DNA from: Parafrankia elaeagni
Lineage (GTDB): Bacteria; Actinomycetota; Actinomycetes; Frankiales; Frankiaceae
Direction of reading: 5' to 3'
NCBI RefSeq assembly: GCF_000374165.1
Contig: NZ_KB893750.1
Coordinates: 118,662 to 182,661 of the forward strand
Length of the DNA stretch: 64,000 nt
Shown: positions 23,643-32,034 of the stretch, in pieces
Layout: each line of letters starts with the position of its first letter
How positions within the stretch are numbered: the first letter of the stretch is position 1
The notes under the pieces: generated by a model
Databases searched by the model: none
Seen by the model: the letters and a program-made list of their open reading frames with translations, nothing else
Told to the model about the DNA's origin: nothing
Translations under genes and position numbers: made by a program

Positions 23643-24461
23643 TCAGTGCGGTCTGGCCGTGACGAAGATCGACGTCGACGGAACGAACCGCCCCCGAAGG
23701 GGGCCCCACTGGCCCCACTCCCGGTCGTGACCCTCAGGCCATTCCGGCTCGATGACGTCGATGAGCAGCAGGCCAGCGGCGACGATCTCCCGGATGCGGT
23801 CGCCCATCGTCCGGTGTGCCTCTACATAGACGGGCTTGCCGCCGTCGGAATGCTCTGTGTACGCCCGTCGGTCGAAGTAACTGTGGAAGACGACTAGCCC
23901 GTTGGCGTCGGGGGCATCCGGCAGGCACCACACGAAGGGGTGGGTGGTCGAGAAGACCCACCGGCCTCCCGGACGCAGGACACGGGCCACCTCGCTCATC
24001 AGCGCGGCGCTGTCGGCGACGAACGGGACCGCTCCGAACGCCGAACAGGCGATGTCGATGCTCTCCGACCGAACCGGGAGAGTGATCGCATCCGCCTGGA
24101 CGAGCGGAACCGGCACCCCGGTGCGTTCGTTGAGCGCGCGCGCCTGGGCGAGCTGGCCGGTGGACAGGTCGGTGGCGATGACCGTGGCGCCCTGGCCGGC
24201 CAGCCACCGCGAGCACTGGGCTCCGCCGCAGCCGACCTCCAGCACGGTTCGTCCGGTCACGTCACCGAGCAGGTGGACGTCGGATTCGCGCAGTCCCTCC
24301 GGACTCCAGCAGAAGTCGACGTCGCCGAGGAAGTCTCCGTGCTCGGCGTAGTAGGCGGCGGCCTCGTTGTCCCAGTAGTGCCGGTTGGCGGCCCTGGCGC
24401 CGTCGGAGTCGATGTCGGTGTACCCGTAAGCGGGGCCGGTGGAGATGTTCACGGCCGACAT
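23643..24461 (-). CDS. Class I SAM-dependent methyltransferase
   Basis: A 272-residue soluble methyltransferase. After a start with ANRHYWDNEAAAYYAEHGDFLG, the SAM motif I is VLEVGCGGAQCSRWLAGQG. Motif II is VIATDLSTGQLAQAR, then DAITLPVRSESIDIACSAFG and VARVLRPGGRWVFSTTHPF. The C-terminal part with HRTMGDRIREIVAAGLLLIDVIEPEWP is typical of actinobacterial Methyltransf_11/25 members that act on small molecules or isoprenoid-like substrates. It is separated from the rskA gene by a very strong hairpin and from the J-domain gene by 132 bp. Substrate unknown. Confidence 0.92.
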   Translation of the reverse strand: MSAVNISTGPAYGYTDIDSDGARAANRHYWDNEAAAYYAEHGDFLGDVDFCWSPEGLRESDVHLLGDVTGRTVLEVGCGGAQCSRWLAGQGATVIATDLSTGQLAQARALNERTGVPVPLVQADAITLPVRSESIDIACSAFGAVPFVADSAALMSEVARVLRPGGRWVFSTTHPFVWCLPDAPDANGLVVFHSYFDRRAYTEHSDGGKPVYVEAHRTMGDRIREIVAAGLLLIDVIEPEWPEGHDREWGQWGPLRGRFVPSTSIFVTARPH

Positions 24462-24499
24462 GCTCGCATCACGCCCCGCCAGGGCCGGGCCCGCCGGTT

Positions 24500-24536
24500 C
24501 CCGTCTCCTCCCGCCTGTCAGGCGGGAGGAGACGGG
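24500..24536 (-). terminator. Very strong hairpin ending the sigK-rskA transcript
   Basis: Perfect 17-bp arms (24500-24516, 24520-24536) with a 3-nt loop, starting 10 bp past the rskA stop. Near-certain transcription terminator, though without a T-tract. Confidence 0.85.
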
Positions 24537-24545
24537 CCGTACGCG

Positions 24546-25268
24546 TCAGCGGGGCAGCGGAGCGGAGGCGAGAACCGCGCCTGTCGGCTGCGTGGAACCA
24601 CCGGACGGCTCGACCGTGACCTTGATCGAGGTCATCCCCTTCCTGACTGTCATGAACCGGGTGCTTCGCCCGGCGTTGCCCGCGACGATGCCGGCTGACT
24701 GGACACCCTTCGCATCCGCCGCCCAGAGCTGGTAGACCCGTCCGGCGGGGAGCGGGGGCAGATCGCGGATGTCGACGAACACCCTGTCCGCCGTGGCGAC
24801 CACCGCGAGGTTCCCGCCACCGGTCATCGGCTGCGCCGTCCGGGCCGCCAGCTCCGACGTGACCGCGCTGAGGTCCGCCGCCTCCGCCCGCACCTCGGTG
24901 AGCTGGCGACGTTGGTCGATCGTCACCCCGGTGACGACGCCGAGCGCCACGAGGGCGATGACGGCGGCCGCGCTCGCGGCGATCGCCACCGCCAGCGGGC
25001 GGCGCTGGCCGCGGCGGCGCTGGTCTGACAGGGCCGGCGGGAGCTGGCGGGTTGCCGCGACCTCCCGCAGGACCGCCGCGCGGAGCGGGGCCGGCGGCGT
25101 CCGCGGCACCGCGCCGCCGAGGACACCGGCGACGGCGCGCAGCCCGGCCAGCTCCGCCGCGCACTCCGGGCAGGCGGCGAGATGCGCCTCGATCTCGGCG
25201 CGGTCGGTGCCGTCCACCGCGTCCAGCGCATAGGCGCCGATCAGGGTGTGCGCCTCCGGCGATGTCAT
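24546..25268 (-). CDS. rskA: Anti-sigma factor RskA (zinc-type, membrane)
   Basis: Membrane anti-sigma factor of 240 residues that should hold SigK inactive until cleaved or triggered. The N-terminal ZAS zinc motif HxxxCxxC is intact (His29, Cys33, Cys36 in EAHLAACPECAAELAGL). A transmembrane helix follows near residues 90-114 (VAIAASAAAVIALVALGVVTG). The outer part carries the RskA C-terminal fold with VYQLWAADAKGVQSAGIV and MTSIKVTVEPSGGSTQPTGAVLAS. The ATG overlaps the sigK stop by 4 bp (ATGA), so the two are translationally coupled, as expected for this pair. Confidence 0.94.
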   Translation of the reverse strand: MTSPEAHTLIGAYALDAVDGTDRAEIEAHLAACPECAAELAGLRAVAGVLGGAVPRTPPAPLRAAVLREVAATRQLPPALSDQRRRGQRRPLAVAIAASAAAVIALVALGVVTGVTIDQRRQLTEVRAEAADLSAVTSELAARTAQPMTGGGNLAVVATADRVFVDIRDLPPLPAGRVYQLWAADAKGVQSAGIVAGNAGRSTRFMTVRKGMTSIKVTVEPSGGSTQPTGAVLASAPLPR

Positions 25269-25903
25269 GCCCCCACCCCCAGGCAGTCGCGCAGCCGGAT
25301 CAGCCCGTCGCGCATGCGGGTCTTCACGGTCGGCACCGGTGTCGCGAGCAGCTCCGCGACCTCCCGGTAGGTGTATCCGCTGTAGTAGGCGAGTGAGATC
25401 GACTCGCGTTGCAGGTTGGTGAGGCCGTCCAGGCACCGGTCCAGCCGCTCGTACTCCAGGCGCAGCTCGACCTGCTCGACGACCTCGTCGTAGCCGGTCC
25501 AGCCATCCCGCGGTGCGGCCGAGGCGACCCGCCGTTCCCGTTCTGTCGCGGCCTGCGCGGACCGCACCCTGTCCACGGCCCGCCGATGCGCGAGGGTGCA
25601 GACCCAGCCCGCGGCGCTTCCCCGCGCCGGGTCGAACCGGTTCGCCTGCCGCCAGACCTCGACGAAGACCTCCTGAGTGACCTCCTCGGCCTGGGACGGG
25701 TCCCGAACGACCCGCCTGACCAGCCCGAACACTCGTGGCGCGAGCTGGTCGTAGACAGCTGCGAAGGCGTGGCTGTCGCCGCGCCCGGCGCGCAGCAGCA
25801 ACTGCTCCACGTCCGGCACGCCCTCGTCGGTGGCACCATCGCCGGGGTCATGACCAGCGACAGCGCGCAGGACGCGCCCGTCGTCGTCGGCTTGTCGTTG
25901 CAT
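25265..25903 (-). CDS. sigK: ECF RNA polymerase sigma factor SigK
   Basis: A 212-residue extracytoplasmic-function sigma factor. Region 2 covers YDQLAPRVFGLVRRVVRDPSQAEEVTQEVFVEVWRQ-like sequence with the core-binding helix and GWVCTLAHRRAVDRVR at the -10 recognition side. Region 4 is NLQRESISLAYYSGYTYREVAELLATPVPTVKTRMRDG-like, including the helix-turn-helix. It lies directly upstream of and coupled to rskA, the diagnostic order for this family. ATG 25903 fits the usual length; the frame continues upstream to 25993 without family support. In mycobacteria SigK-RskA controls secreted antigen genes; targets here are unknown. Confidence 0.93.
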   Translation of the reverse strand: MQRQADDDGRVLRAVAGHDPGDGATDEGVPDVEQLLLRAGRGDSHAFAAVYDQLAPRVFGLVRRVVRDPSQAEEVTQEVFVEVWRQANRFDPARGSAAGWVCTLAHRRAVDRVRSAQAATERERRVASAAPRDGWTGYDEVVEQVELRLEYERLDRCLDGLTNLQRESISLAYYSGYTYREVAELLATPVPTVKTRMRDGLIRLRDCLGVGA

Positions 25904-26096
25904 CGGGCTGGTCCTCCGGATCGTGGGAGCGGAGCCGGCCGGGCCGGGCCGGTGGCACCGCCCCCCGCGCCGCGTCACCAGCGGGTCGATCACCGGCGGC
26001 TCCGCGGCGGGCGGTGCTCACTCGTACTTCGGCGCCGACCGGCCGGCGGATTGCCCGCGGGCCGGGAAATTCCGCGCCGGCCGGAGCCGCCCCGGG

Positions 26097-28229
26097 CTAC
26101 GCCGAGGTGTGGGTGATCGCCTCGCCGATCACCGCGCGGTTCTCCACGATGCTCACCGGGGTGTAGACGACGGTGCCGCCGACGCCGCGGTCGACGAGCC
26201 GCCCGCGGCGGCTCTCTCCGACGATCCGGGCCCGGCCCTGGAGGGAGTCCAGGCCGACCTCCCGGTCCGCCGGCCCGAACGGGCCGGTGCCCGCGAGGCC
26301 CGCCTGCTGGGGAGCCTCGGTCGCGTACACGCGGACGACCGAGCCGGGCACCGTCGTCCACCGCAGCACCGTCCCGCCGAGGGTGTCGCGGACCTCGAGA
26401 TCCACCACGGCGCGGGGCCTGGCGATGACCTTCGCGGTCACCTCGGCGTAGCTGTCGGGCCGCAGCCCGTCCGACTCCTCCCCGGCGGCCACCCACACGC
26501 GGTAGCGGTAGACGGCGCCGGGCTGCACGTCGCTGTCGACGAAACCACCCTTGAACCCGCGGTACCGCCGCATCGCTCCGCGGACGGACGACGTCTCGTC
26601 GTGGGTCCGCTCGATGACGACCTCGTCATGGCTGGGCAGCGGACGCCAGGACAGCACGACGGCGTCGTCGGCCATGTCCGCGCGCAGGGCGGTCACCGGG
26701 GGCAGCACCGTCCGTGCCGGGCCGGGTGCCGGCGCCGACCTGGCCGCTCCGGCGGCCCGGGGCCCGACGGCGACGATCTCGTGCCACACGCGGACCCCCT
26801 TGGGTACCCCGGCGTCGAACAACTGGGTCGCGGCGGTGCTCCCGAGGCTGCGTTCCCGCCGCCCGGCCGCGGACGTCGGGTCCGCGGTCACCCGGACCAC
26901 GCGGTAGGTCTCGGCGCCCGGCGCGGGTGCCCAGGAGACCAGCAACGCCCCGTCCTGCTCGGCGACGGTGACCTCCGCCGGCGGCGGCGGGGCGGCGGCG
27001 TCCCCCCCGGACCGGCCGGGCTGCGCCGCGGGCTGGCCGGGCTGCGCCGCGGGCTGGGCGGGCTGGGCGGCCTGTGCGGGCTGTGCGGGCGGGTTCGAGG
27101 GCTCCGCCGGCGTGCCTGCGGCCGCGGCGGGTCCCGCCTGCCGCGGCCGTGCCGGAACGGGCACCGCGAACGTCGTCGGTGCGTCGGGGTCGGGAAGGGT
27201 GGGTGTCTGCCGCCGGGGTTCCGGCCCGCCGCCGCCGTCGGCGCGCGCACGCCAGCCCAGGCCGTCCGCGCGGACGACAGCGCCGGGCGGACCGGAGGCG
27301 CCGAGGGGACCGTCGGCCCCGGACGGCGCGCCCGGCGCTGTCGTTCCGGTTCGGGAGCCGGTCTCGCCCAGCCCGGCCCGCTCGGACGTCTCGACCGGCC
27401 GGTCCGCTCCGGTCAGGTCGGCGAGCATCGACCGCGCGGCGCCGGCGGGCAGCCGCCGCTGCGGCTCCTTCTCCAACAGGCCGGTGAGGATGCCCGTCAG
27501 CGGGCCGGCGAGCCGCATCGGCGTCGGCGGATGGAGCAGCACCGAGGTGAGCATGGCGCCGAAGCTCTCCCGCTCGAACGGGGGACGCCCCTCGACCGCG
27601 AAGTACAGCGTGCCGCCCAGGCTGAACAGATCGGCTTCGAAGTTGGCCGGAGCGTTGTTCAGTCGTTCGGGCGCCATGTAGAGAGGAGTACCGAGTACTC
27701 CGGTCACGGTCAGTGTCGGGTCGCCGTCGCCGGTCGCGATGCCGAAGTCGGTGAGCACCACACGGCCGTCCGTGCCGAGAAGGATGTTCGACGGTTTCAC
27801 ATCGCGATGGACGATGCCCCGGTCGCGGGCGGCGACCAGGGCGTCGATCACGGCTATGCCGATCTGGGCGACGTCCGACACCGGAAGCGGGCCGGTGTCG
27901 CGGACCACCTCGAACAGCGACCGGGACGGCACCAGCTCCATGACGATCCACGGCAGGTCGTTCTCGAGGACGACGTCCAGGATGGTCACCACATGCGGGT
28001 GGGCACGCAGCTTGGCGGCGTGCCGGGCCTCGCGCATCGCCCGCTCCACGCGTTCGGCCCGCTCGGCGCTCGGCACCCCGCCGGCGAACTCGATCTCCTT
28101 GAGCGCGACCTCGGTCTCCAGAACCTGGTCGAAGGCGCGCCAGACGGTTCCCATCGCGCCGGCTCCAAGCCGGGCCACGAGCCGGTAACGGCCCGCCACG
28201 AGCCGTGCGCCACCCGGACCGACTGCCAC
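26097..28229 (-). CDS. Ser/Thr protein kinase with C-terminal Fn3-like domains, no membrane segment
   Basis: A 710-residue kinase. The PknB-type catalytic domain covers about residues 10-270: LGAGAMGTVW (P-loop), ALKEI with Lys44, GIVHRDVKPSNILL (catalytic loop), LTDFGIATG (DFG) and YMAPERLNN. A 170-residue Ala/Pro/Gln-rich linker with PAQPA-type repeats follows. Two or three fibronectin-III-like beta domains fill the rest: AEVTVAEQDGALLVSWAPAPG, AVVLSWRPLPSHDEVVIERTH, VVDLEVRDTLGGTVLRWTTVPG. No transmembrane helix is present, so the Fn3-like domains are cytoplasmic, which is uncommon. GTG 28229 is used because of a well-spaced AGGGGG; ATG 28247 lacks a site. It follows the membrane protein gene by 87 bp. 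Confidence 0.9.
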   Translation of the reverse strand: MAVGPGGARLVAGRYRLVARLGAGAMGTVWRAFDQVLETEVALKEIEFAGGVPSAERAERVERAMREARHAAKLRAHPHVVTILDVVLENDLPWIVMELVPSRSLFEVVRDTGPLPVSDVAQIGIAVIDALVAARDRGIVHRDVKPSNILLGTDGRVVLTDFGIATGDGDPTLTVTGVLGTPLYMAPERLNNAPANFEADLFSLGGTLYFAVEGRPPFERESFGAMLTSVLLHPPTPMRLAGPLTGILTGLLEKEPQRRLPAGAARSMLADLTGADRPVETSERAGLGETGSRTGTTAPGAPSGADGPLGASGPPGAVVRADGLGWRARADGGGGPEPRRQTPTLPDPDAPTTFAVPVPARPRQAGPAAAAGTPAEPSNPPAQPAQAAQPAQPAAQPGQPAAQPGRSGGDAAAPPPPAEVTVAEQDGALLVSWAPAPGAETYRVVRVTADPTSAAGRRERSLGSTAATQLFDAGVPKGVRVWHEIVAVGPRAAGAARSAPAPGPARTVLPPVTALRADMADDAVVLSWRPLPSHDEVVIERTHDETSSVRGAMRRYRGFKGGFVDSDVQPGAVYRYRVWVAAGEESDGLRPDSYAEVTAKVIARPRAVVDLEVRDTLGGTVLRWTTVPGSVVRVYATEAPQQAGLAGTGPFGPADREVGLDSLQGRARIVGESRRGRLVDRGVGGTVVYTPVSIVENRAVIGEAITHTSA

Positions 28230-28316
28230 CTGACCCCCTCGGCCCATATCTGTACCAGGCCAGCATCTCAGGCTGCGGTTGGCGACGGGGCGGCAGGACG
28301 GATCGCGGACATCGGG

Positions 28317-30134
28317 TCAGCGCCGCGGGACCCACAGCCTGACGCCGTCGACGACGGTCGGTTCGAAGCCGACGAGGCCGGTCACCAGGCTGGCGAGTTC
28401 GTCGTGCCCCGGGGTGGGGCCGAGGATCACCGCGTCCGGAGCGAGCGCGTCGAAGGCGACGCGGACGGTGGGGTCGGCGAGGACGGCCGCGGCGTCCGCC
28501 CGGCCCTGCTCGATAGCCACGAGGACGCTGTTCAGCGGATCCGTCCAGGCGTTGAAGGCAGCGCGGCCGTCCGGGCCCGGAATGGTGCAGTAGCAGCCCG
28601 CGAGGCGGAACCGGTACCCGGCTTCGGCCTGCCACAGCATCGCCTCGGTACGCGCCGGATACGGGTAGGGCAGCACCAGGGCCGTCGCCCCTTCGGGAAC
28701 GGCGTGTACGGCGTCACCGGTGAAGAAGGCGGGGGTGGCCGCCGGCGTCGTGACATGGTCGCGAGGCACCAGGGGAACCAGCATCACCACCGTGACCAGC
28801 ACCAGCGCCGCGCGGGAGCGACGCTGTGGCGTCCGGTGACGGGCGGTCTGCGGGGGATCGGCCCCGGGTCGGGTCGTCACCCCGGCGGCGCGGTGCAGGC
28901 CGACCGCGACGACGATGCCCACGAACATCATCACGTACAGCGCCAGTCGGGACGGCAGCGCGCTGTTGATGACGGGCAGGCTCTCCAGGGGCAGCCAGGG
29001 CAGCCGGACCCGGGTCGTCCGCCCGTCGATGTGCAGATGCCCGCCCAGCGACAGCAGCGCCGTCACCACGGCCAGCCGGGAGAACAGAGCGACCAGCGGG
29101 TCGCGTCGCAGCACGACGGCGACACCCGCCGCGGCGATGATCAGCGGGAGGCCGAGATAGCCGGTCACCTCCACCGCGTTGCCGGTGAAGCGGCTGCTGT
29201 GGCGGAGCGCGGCGTCCGGTGCGAGCCGCTGGGCCGGGGTCGGCGTGACAAAGGTGAACAGGTCGGAGACGGCCACGTCGTGCGGCTGGATGTTCCCGTG
29301 CACCCGCTGGGCGCCGAAGAACTGGACGGCCAGCGGCCAGGCGAGCAGCGCGCCGGCGACGATCGCACAGGTCAGCAGCCCGCGCCCGAGCGCGGCGGCC
29401 CGGTCCCGGGCGAGCTGGCGGTGGGTCAGCCCGCCGATGAGCAGCCCGAGCCCGCCGACGAGCGCGGACGTCGCCAGGATCTCCTCGGCGATCATGGCCT
29501 GCGCCGCGACGGCGACCCCGAGCAGCGCCCCGGTCCGCACCGGACTCCGCCCGCGCACCAGCAGGTCGTCGAGCAGCAGGAGCAGGAGCGGCGGGAAGAC
29601 GGCGAACGTGAGGTGCAGATGGCCGTACGACTCGCCGATCATGTACGGCCCGAAGCCGTAGAGGAGGCCGGCTACGGCGGCGGGCGGCGCCGACACCCAC
29701 CGCAGCAGGACCAGGAACAGCATGAAGCCGGACAGGGCCGGGGCCAGGGTGATCAGCAGGTTCAGGCTCACGACCGGGCCGAACGCCGCCGTCACCGGTG
29801 CGGCGAGCAGGCCGAGCAGCGGGACGGGCGTGCTCCACAGGATGTTGGTGCCGGCCGGGGCGTTCAGGTGCGAGGTGACGAACGGGTCGAGCCCCTCGAC
29901 CAGGGCGTGCGGGATCCAGCCGAGATACCAGGCGAAGAGGATCGAGTCGCTGTAGCCGTAGACCACACCGCCGGGATCCGCCCACGCGGCGCGGAAGAGC
30001 GCGAACGCAAGGACGAGGTACCCGGCGAGGACGGCGAGCGGCATCCGCGCCGCCCGCGCGCGAGCCGTCCAGCTGGCAGGTGCCGGGTGGTGCCCGGCGA
30101 CCGTCGGACCGGCTTCGTCCGTGCCGACTGCCAT
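28317..30134 (-). CDS. Polytopic membrane protein, GT-C glycosyltransferase-like
   Basis: A 605-residue protein with about ten to twelve transmembrane helices. An early outer loop DPGGVVYGYSDSILFAWYLGW and FVTSHLNAPAGTNILW resembles the acidic first loop of GT-C enzymes, where an Asp usually binds metal and lipid-phosphate sugar. Further features are FGPYMIGESYGHLHLTFAVFPPLLLLLL and a soluble C-terminal domain (GATALVLPYPYPARTEAMLWQ, AVILGPTPGHDELASLV). This pattern is seen in actinobacterial proteins annotated only as membrane proteins. A role in lipid-linked sugar transfer for wall or lipid glycans is inferred. ATG 30134 has a GAGGGGGAG site; GTG 30152 is less likely. Confidence 0.82.
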   Translation of the reverse strand: MAVGTDEAGPTVAGHHPAPASWTARARAARMPLAVLAGYLVLAFALFRAAWADPGGVVYGYSDSILFAWYLGWIPHALVEGLDPFVTSHLNAPAGTNILWSTPVPLLGLLAAPVTAAFGPVVSLNLLITLAPALSGFMLFLVLLRWVSAPPAAVAGLLYGFGPYMIGESYGHLHLTFAVFPPLLLLLLDDLLVRGRSPVRTGALLGVAVAAQAMIAEEILATSALVGGLGLLIGGLTHRQLARDRAAALGRGLLTCAIVAGALLAWPLAVQFFGAQRVHGNIQPHDVAVSDLFTFVTPTPAQRLAPDAALRHSSRFTGNAVEVTGYLGLPLIIAAAGVAVVLRRDPLVALFSRLAVVTALLSLGGHLHIDGRTTRVRLPWLPLESLPVINSALPSRLALYVMMFVGIVVAVGLHRAAGVTTRPGADPPQTARHRTPQRRSRAALVLVTVVMLVPLVPRDHVTTPAATPAFFTGDAVHAVPEGATALVLPYPYPARTEAMLWQAEAGYRFRLAGCYCTIPGPDGRAAFNAWTDPLNSVLVAIEQGRADAAAVLADPTVRVAFDALAPDAVILGPTPGHDELASLVTGLVGFEPTVVDGVRLWVPRR

Positions 30135-30249
30135 GCCGCTCCCCCTCGCCACGGGACATGCCCGGTGGCCGCGACCCCGTCAGGAAAGCGCCGAAGCCGC
30201 ATATGGGCGCAGTTGGGGCAATATGGTCCGTTTGTGTGCGGGCAAGACC

Positions 30250-30729
30250 CTAGTCCTGGTGCAGGCCCGGGTCTCGGGCGAGGGGGCGCTGGTCGTCCCA
30301 TTCGGCGACGAGCGCCGACCAGGTGCGGTAGCGCGCGACCGAGTAGCGGGGCGAGACCAGACCGCGCGGGTCGAGCACGGCGACCGGGTAGCCGCGCTGG
30401 GCTCGGTAGCCGCGCTCGGCGATGATCACGCGCCCGCCGAGCCGGACGGTGCCGATGACGCAGGGCAGCCTCGTCCAGCGGGGCCGCCGCGCTGCCGCCA
30501 GGAGGGCGGTGTCGCGCCAGGCGTAGAGGCCGCACAGGCAGTCCTCGGCCGGCAGCAGGTCATGCGGCGGGTCCTGCCCGGACGCCCTGGCGCGCAGGCA
30601 GTGTGCCTCGGTCAGACCGTCCGGGCGCCAGAGCAGCATCCCGGACGGGAAGGGCGACCAGGGGGTCCAGGCCGGGCGCAGCAGCCCGTCACCGTCCACC
30701 GCCCACTGGCGCCAGCCGAGCAGGCTCAC
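30250..30729 (-). CDS. Conserved-looking hypothetical protein
   Basis: A soluble 159-residue protein that I cannot place. It is rich in Trp and Arg (RQWAVDGDGLLRPAWTPWSPFPSG). It has a Cys cluster in LPAEDCLCGLYAWRD and a strand-rich middle IGTVRLGGRVIIAERGYRAQRGYPV. Codon use fits a real gene. The GTG start overlaps the stop of the small upstream gene by 4 bp (GTGA), showing translational coupling. It precedes the GT-C-like gene on the same strand by 115 bp. The Cys pair may bind metal but this is a guess. Confidence 0.72.
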   Translation of the reverse strand: MSLLGWRQWAVDGDGLLRPAWTPWSPFPSGMLLWRPDGLTEAHCLRARASGQDPPHDLLPAEDCLCGLYAWRDTALLAAARRPRWTRLPCVIGTVRLGGRVIIAERGYRAQRGYPVAVLDPRGLVSPRYSVARYRTWSALVAEWDDQRPLARDPGLHQD

Positions 30730-30950
30730 ACCGGCGCCGCGGGCGCTGTCACCGGTCCGGCGGGCTCGAGCGGTCGTGCCGGTTCCACGGGTTCTTCTGG
30801 TCCCGCGGGTCCTGCGGGTCCCGCGGGTTGCACCGGCGCTGGCAGGGCCGGGACCGGCCCGGGAGCCGTCAGGGGCTCCTCGTCGGGGAATCCGATCGGT
30901 TCGTCCTCGACGATGCGTTCAGGCTTGCCGACGTCGCCCATTCCCGCCAC
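30726..30950 (-). CDS. Small Pro-rich protein coupled to the 159-residue gene
   Basis: A 74-residue protein: the first 25 residues are polar and acidic (DVGKPERIVEDEPIGFPDEEP), the rest a Pro/Ala/Gly low-complexity tail (PAGPAGPAGPEEP). Its stop overlaps the next GTG by 4 bp, the main evidence that it is translated. No family recognised. Confidence 0.5.
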   Translation of the reverse strand: MAGMGDVGKPERIVEDEPIGFPDEEPLTAPGPVPALPAPVQPAGPAGPAGPEEPVEPARPLEPAGPVTAPAAPV

Positions 30951-31096
30951 GTTCCTCCGACCCCAGGGCTGGGGTCAATGCCCCGATTTGCCCAGTTGTC
31001 GACGTCCTCACGGATAGTCCGCCGGGGTGGTTGCGAGGCCCTTGGCGGCGCTTCGGGCCAGCCGCGCCGGGCGCCGGGCCGTCCTAGGCTTGAGCC

Positions 31097-31978
31097 GTGA
31101 AGATTCGCATCGGAGTCGGTTTCGCCTCGGTGCCCGGCAGGGTGTTCGCGGAACGCGTCGACGCGCTCGAGAAACTGGGTGTGGACTCGTTGTGGCTGTC
31201 CGAACAGCTCTCGACCGAGGCTGTCGACCCGCTCGCCGGAATGGCCTTCGCGCTCGGCCGTACGAGCACCCTCAAGGTGGGCACGAGCGTCGCGGTGCTC
31301 CCCGGCCGCAACCCCGTCCTGCTCGCCAAGCACCTCGCGACCCTGGCGGCGGTGGCCCCGCGGCGCGTGCTCCCCGTGTTCGGGCTCGCACCGGCGCGAA
31401 GCGGCGACCGGGGAGCCTTCCCGGTGCCCGCCGGGAAGCGGGGGGCGGTGTTCGACGAGGCACTCCTGCTGCTGCGCCGACTGCTCGCCGAGGACTCCGT
31501 GACCTTCCACGGCGAGTTCTTCGACGTCACCGACATCGGGATCGGGGACCGCCCGGCCCGCCCGCTCGACGTCTGGCTCGGCGGCGCCGCGCCGGCCGCC
31601 CTCCGCCGCATCGGCCGGTTCGGCGACGGCTGGCTGGCCAGCCTCGTCGATCCCGCCCGGGCCGCCGCCGGCATCACCGCGATCAACGAGGCCGCCGCGT
31701 CCGCCGGCCGACAGATCGACCCCGATCATTTCGGGCTGAGCCTGCGGATCGCCTTCGGTGAGCTGCCTCCGGCGACGGTCGCGGCACTGCGGGCCCGGCA
31801 GCCGGACACCGATCCGGCGGATCTCGTCCCGCTCGGCTGGGCGGCGGCCCGCGACCTCATCGCCCGCTACACGGCTGCCGGTGTCAGCAAGTTCGTCGTG
31901 TATCCGGCCATCGGCGAGGCGGAATGGCCGGAGTTCCTGGACGGCTTCGTCCGCGAGCTGATGCCGCTGCAGACCTGA
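31097..31978 (+). CDS. LLM-class F420/FMN-dependent oxidoreductase
   Basis: A 293-residue TIM-barrel enzyme of the luciferase-like family, likely F420-dependent in this organism. It begins IRIGVGFASVPGRVFAERVDALEKLGVDSLWLSEQL. Then come KVGTSVAVLPGRNPVLLAKHLATLAAVAP (cofactor-phosphate region), LFGLAP-like VLPVFGLAPARSG, VTFHGEFFDVTDIGIGDRP and RPLDVWLGGAAPAALRRIGRFGDGWLAS. These are the standard family landmarks. It stands alone, divergent from the coupled unknown pair and convergent with an SDR gene. The substrate is unknown; such enzymes reduce or oxidise small organic compounds. Confidence 0.92.
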   Translation: MKIRIGVGFASVPGRVFAERVDALEKLGVDSLWLSEQLSTEAVDPLAGMAFALGRTSTLKVGTSVAVLPGRNPVLLAKHLATLAAVAPRRVLPVFGLAPARSGDRGAFPVPAGKRGAVFDEALLLLRRLLAEDSVTFHGEFFDVTDIGIGDRPARPLDVWLGGAAPAALRRIGRFGDGWLASLVDPARAAAGITAINEAAASAGRQIDPDHFGLSLRIAFGELPPATVAALRARQPDTDPADLVPLGWAAARDLIARYTAAGVSKFVVYPAIGEAEWPEFLDGFVRELMPLQT

Positions 31979-32034
31979 CCGCGCGGCGGTCGGGGCCGGT
32001 CAGGAGCAGCCCGGGGCAGGCGGGGCCAGCCAGG

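Noticed and set aside
25923..30425. A 1500-codon open frame on the plus strand
   Set aside because: It is antisense to the SigK, kinase and GT-C-like genes, whose motifs are unambiguous. Its translation is Arg/Gly/Pro/His-rich without domains, as expected from GC-rich complement strands.
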